Shown here one piece after another: positions 13,972-15,785 of a DNA stretch of 15,785 nt. Made by a program: the position numbers and the translations under genes. Where the stretch lies: NCBI GenBank assembly GCA_044238875.1, contig JBIICM010000041.1:1-15785 (forward strand), read 5' to 3'. The notes beneath the pieces were generated by a model. The model did no database searches. It was not told the origin of the DNA and saw nothing but the letters and a program-made list of their open reading frames with translations. This DNA is from JAIBAI01 sp044238875. Lineage in GTDB: Bacteria > Bacteroidota > Bacteroidia > M30B66. Each line of letters starts with the position of its first letter. The stretch's first letter is position 1.

Positions 13972-15785
13972 ATGAGCATCTGGGCCTTTTTGTCTGGTAA
14001 AATTCTCCGGTACCGGTTACCCATCCTGATTTTAATAGGATTGATCACCGTGTTGATGGCATGGTTCGCAGCGAAGGCAGAAATGACCTACACGATTGCG
14101 AAGATTCTGCCCGATGACGATCCTGTATCAAAAGACTATGACGCATTCAGGAAACGCTTTGGCTTCGATGCCAATGTGATGGTCATCGGATTTGAATCCG
14201 ACAAGCTATTCACCAAAGACTTATTTAACGACTGGCACCAAACGGGCGAACGGCTCAAAGAGATTCCGGCGGTTAAGAATGTATTGTCAATCGGAGGTAT
14301 TTATAACCTTGAAAGAAATGACAGCCTGGAAAAATTCAACGTAAAACCGCTGATTTCAACCTTGCCCACCACGCAGGCCGAGATGGATTCCATCCGGAAC
14401 CGCATGCTGACGCTGAAATTTTATGACGATATACTACTAACGAAAGGCACAGGCCACCAATATGCCACCACCATGCTGGTGACCCTCGATCAGGAGAGTA
14501 TTGACCGGAAAGACCGTAAGGCACTCATTGAACATATCACCGAGATTGCCGGTGGCTTTGCCGAAAAACACAAAGTCAGCATTCATTATTCAGGATTGCC
14601 CTACATACGCACCGTTAACTCGCTGAAATTAAAAGATGAGCTGACCATGTTCCTCTGGATGTCGCTGCTGGTCACGGCGCTTGTATTGTATTTGTTTTTC
14701 AGGTCAGTTAAGGCCATAATTTTTCCAATGCTGGTGGTGGTGGTCAGTGTAATCTGGTGCGTGGGAACGCTGGTGCTGCTGGGTTACAAAATCACCATTC
14801 TTACTGCACTAATCCCGCCGCTTATTGTTATTATCGGCATACCCAACTGTATTTTCCTGACCAATAGTTTCCACAGGGAATACAAGGGGCATGGCAACAA
14901 AATCAAAGCCATTGCGCGGGTAATTCAACGCATCGGAAACGCTACCTTCCTGACCAACTTCAATACGGCCCTTGGCTTTGTCACCTTCGCCTTTACCCAA
15001 AGCGACATTCTGAAAGAATTCGGAATCCTTTCTTCCATCAATGTAATGCAGGTGTTCTTCCTGAGTATGACCATCCTGCCTGTTTTTTATTCTTTCGGGC
15101 CTTCGCCCAAACCTAAACAAACAAAGCATCTCGATAACAAACTGCTTTCGGGGGTGGTAAGCCGGCTAACCGGTATTGTTACCCATTACAGGCCGCTGGT
15201 GTATGCAATAACAATTATTATCATGGCGGTTAGCATTTACGGCATAACTAAAATAAAAACAACCGGTAATTTCACCGATGATATTCCACGCAATGATCAG
15301 ATCATGGTTGATCTCCGTTTTTTTGAGTCAAGGTTTCATGGGGTAATGCCTTTTGAAATCATGATTGATACCAAAAAGAAAAACGGGGTGATGAAACTGC
15401 AAACCCTCAAAAAAATTGATGCCTTGCAGCAGCGCCTTGAAAAATATCCTGAGTTCTCAAGAGCACTATCAATTGTTGAGGTTATCAAGTTCTCAAAACA
15501 GAGTTTCTACGGGGGCGACAGCAGTGAATATAAATTACCCGGTAACGAAGAGGTCGCGTTTCTGCTGCCCTACGCCCAGCACACAAGCCTGAAAGGTTCT
15601 GCCAGCAGTTCGTTTTTAGACAGTAACAAGCAGGTCACCCGGCTGAGTGTGCAAATGGCCGATATCGGCACCACCGAAATGCAAAGAATTACTGATCAGA
15701 TAAGACCTGTGGCTGATTCAATCTTTCCGCCCGATAAATTCAACGTCATACTCACCGGGTCGAGTATCGTATTTTTAAAGGGTAC
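13972..15785 (+). CDS. MMPL/RND-superfamily transporter, 3' end outside the window
   Basis: The reading frame is open from the ATG at 13972 to the right edge, about 604 codons, and so is partial. The order is RND-like: TM1 at about 16-34; a periplasmic domain (about 36-222, DDDPVSKDYDAFRKRFGFD near its start); a block of about five membrane segments (about 226-380, including ALIPPLIVIIGIPNCIFLTNSFHREY and ATFLTNFNTALGFVTFAF); then a second first-type helix (HYRPLVYAITIIIMAVSIYG) and the start of the second periplasmic domain (TTGNFTDDIPRNDQ). Known superfamily role: proton-driven export of lipids, hopanoids or other hydrophobic molecules; the substrate here is unknown. Where many MMPL proteins have an Asp in the fourth-helix GxxxD(Y/A) motif, this one reads GIPNCIF. 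It is divergent from the AI-2E gene across about 220 bp from the preferred start there. Confidence 0.9.
   Translation, partial: MSIWAFLSGKILRYRLPILILIGLITVLMAWFAAKAEMTYTIAKILPDDDPVSKDYDAFRKRFGFDANVMVIGFESDKLFTKDLFNDWHQTGERLKEIPAVKNVLSIGGIYNLERNDSLEKFNVKPLISTLPTTQAEMDSIRNRMLTLKFYDDILLTKGTGHQYATTMLVTLDQESIDRKDRKALIEHITEIAGGFAEKHKVSIHYSGLPYIRTVNSLKLKDELTMFLWMSLLVTALVLYLFFRSVKAIIFPMLVVVVSVIWCVGTLVLLGYKITILTALIPPLIVIIGIPNCIFLTNSFHREYKGHGNKIKAIARVIQRIGNATFLTNFNTALGFVTFAFTQSDILKEFGILSSINVMQVFFLSMTILPVFYSFGPSPKPKQTKHLDNKLLSGVVSRLTGIVTHYRPLVYAITIIIMAVSIYGITKIKTTGNFTDDIPRNDQIMVDLRFFESRFHGVMPFEIMIDTKKKNGVMKLQTLKKIDALQQRLEKYPEFSRALSIVEVIKFSKQSFYGGDSSEYKLPGNEEVAFLLPYAQHTSLKGSASSSFLDSNKQVTRLSVQMADIGTTEMQRITDQIRPVADSIFPPDKFNVILTGSSIVFLKG

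Noticed and set aside
14809..15129. 106-codon minus-strand open frame inside the MMPL gene
   Set aside because: It is opposite a well-supported RND membrane block and has no motif, signal peptide or promoter.
1..15785. CRISPR array, tRNA/rRNA, insertion sequence, phage or toxin-antitoxin/defence module
   Set aside because: I saw no spaced repeats, cloverleaf-like intergenic DNA, transposase or integrase frames, terminal inverted repeats, or defence-type domains, and nearly all sequence is occupied by identifiable chromosomal genes.

Overview
The window looks like chromosomal DNA from a member of the Bacteroidota, most likely class Bacteroidia; I cannot go lower in rank. The reasons are the gene families (a carboxypeptidase-regulatory-domain TonB-dependent receptor, a DUF4625-type lipoprotein with acidic residues after the lipidated cysteine, a Bacteroidota-style DivIC, and an MMPL/RND protein of the kind usual in this phylum), weak or absent Shine-Dalgarno sequences, A-rich start regions, and several TAnnTTTG-like promoter -7 boxes. 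I saw no tRNA, rRNA, CRISPR array, insertion sequence or integrase. Coding density is high and the region reads as ordinary chromosome rather than a mobile island.

Layout. (1) 36-1692, minus strand: mazG (NTP pyrophosphohydrolase) overlaps the start of a 2,4-dienoyl-CoA reductase-type SDR. (2) 1762-2832, plus strand: a PagL/acyloxyacyl-hydrolase-like outer-membrane beta-barrel. (3) 2847-6509, plus strand: a probable three-gene operon behind its own promoter. It holds a small secreted His/Cys-rich protein, a ZnuD-like TonB-dependent receptor, and a His-containing DUF4625-type lipoprotein. The best reading is outer-membrane uptake of a transition metal, and this is the most interesting unit in the window. 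(4) 6514-6837, minus strand: divIC/ftsB-like septum protein, convergent with the lipoprotein. (5) 7063-11523, plus strand: a tight run of an outer-membrane protein, waaA/kdtA (Kdo transferase), a second outer-membrane protein, and ftcD (bifunctional formimidoyltransferase-cyclodeaminase). (6) 11546-13751, minus strand: an AI-2E-family permease followed by a YihY/BrkB-family membrane protein, convergent with ftcD. (7) 13972 to the right edge, plus strand: the first ~604 codons of an MMPL/RND-superfamily protein that runs out of the window.

The common theme is the cell envelope: lipid A modification, Kdo addition, beta-barrels, TonB-dependent uptake, septum formation and polytopic inner-membrane proteins. 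A few housekeeping enzymes (MazG, the DECR-like SDR, FtcD) are mixed in. No gene is visibly broken. The main oddities are active-site differences in the PagL-like protein and the RND protein, a candidate operator over the promoter of the metal operon, and a G8 tract inside the AI-2E permease gene.
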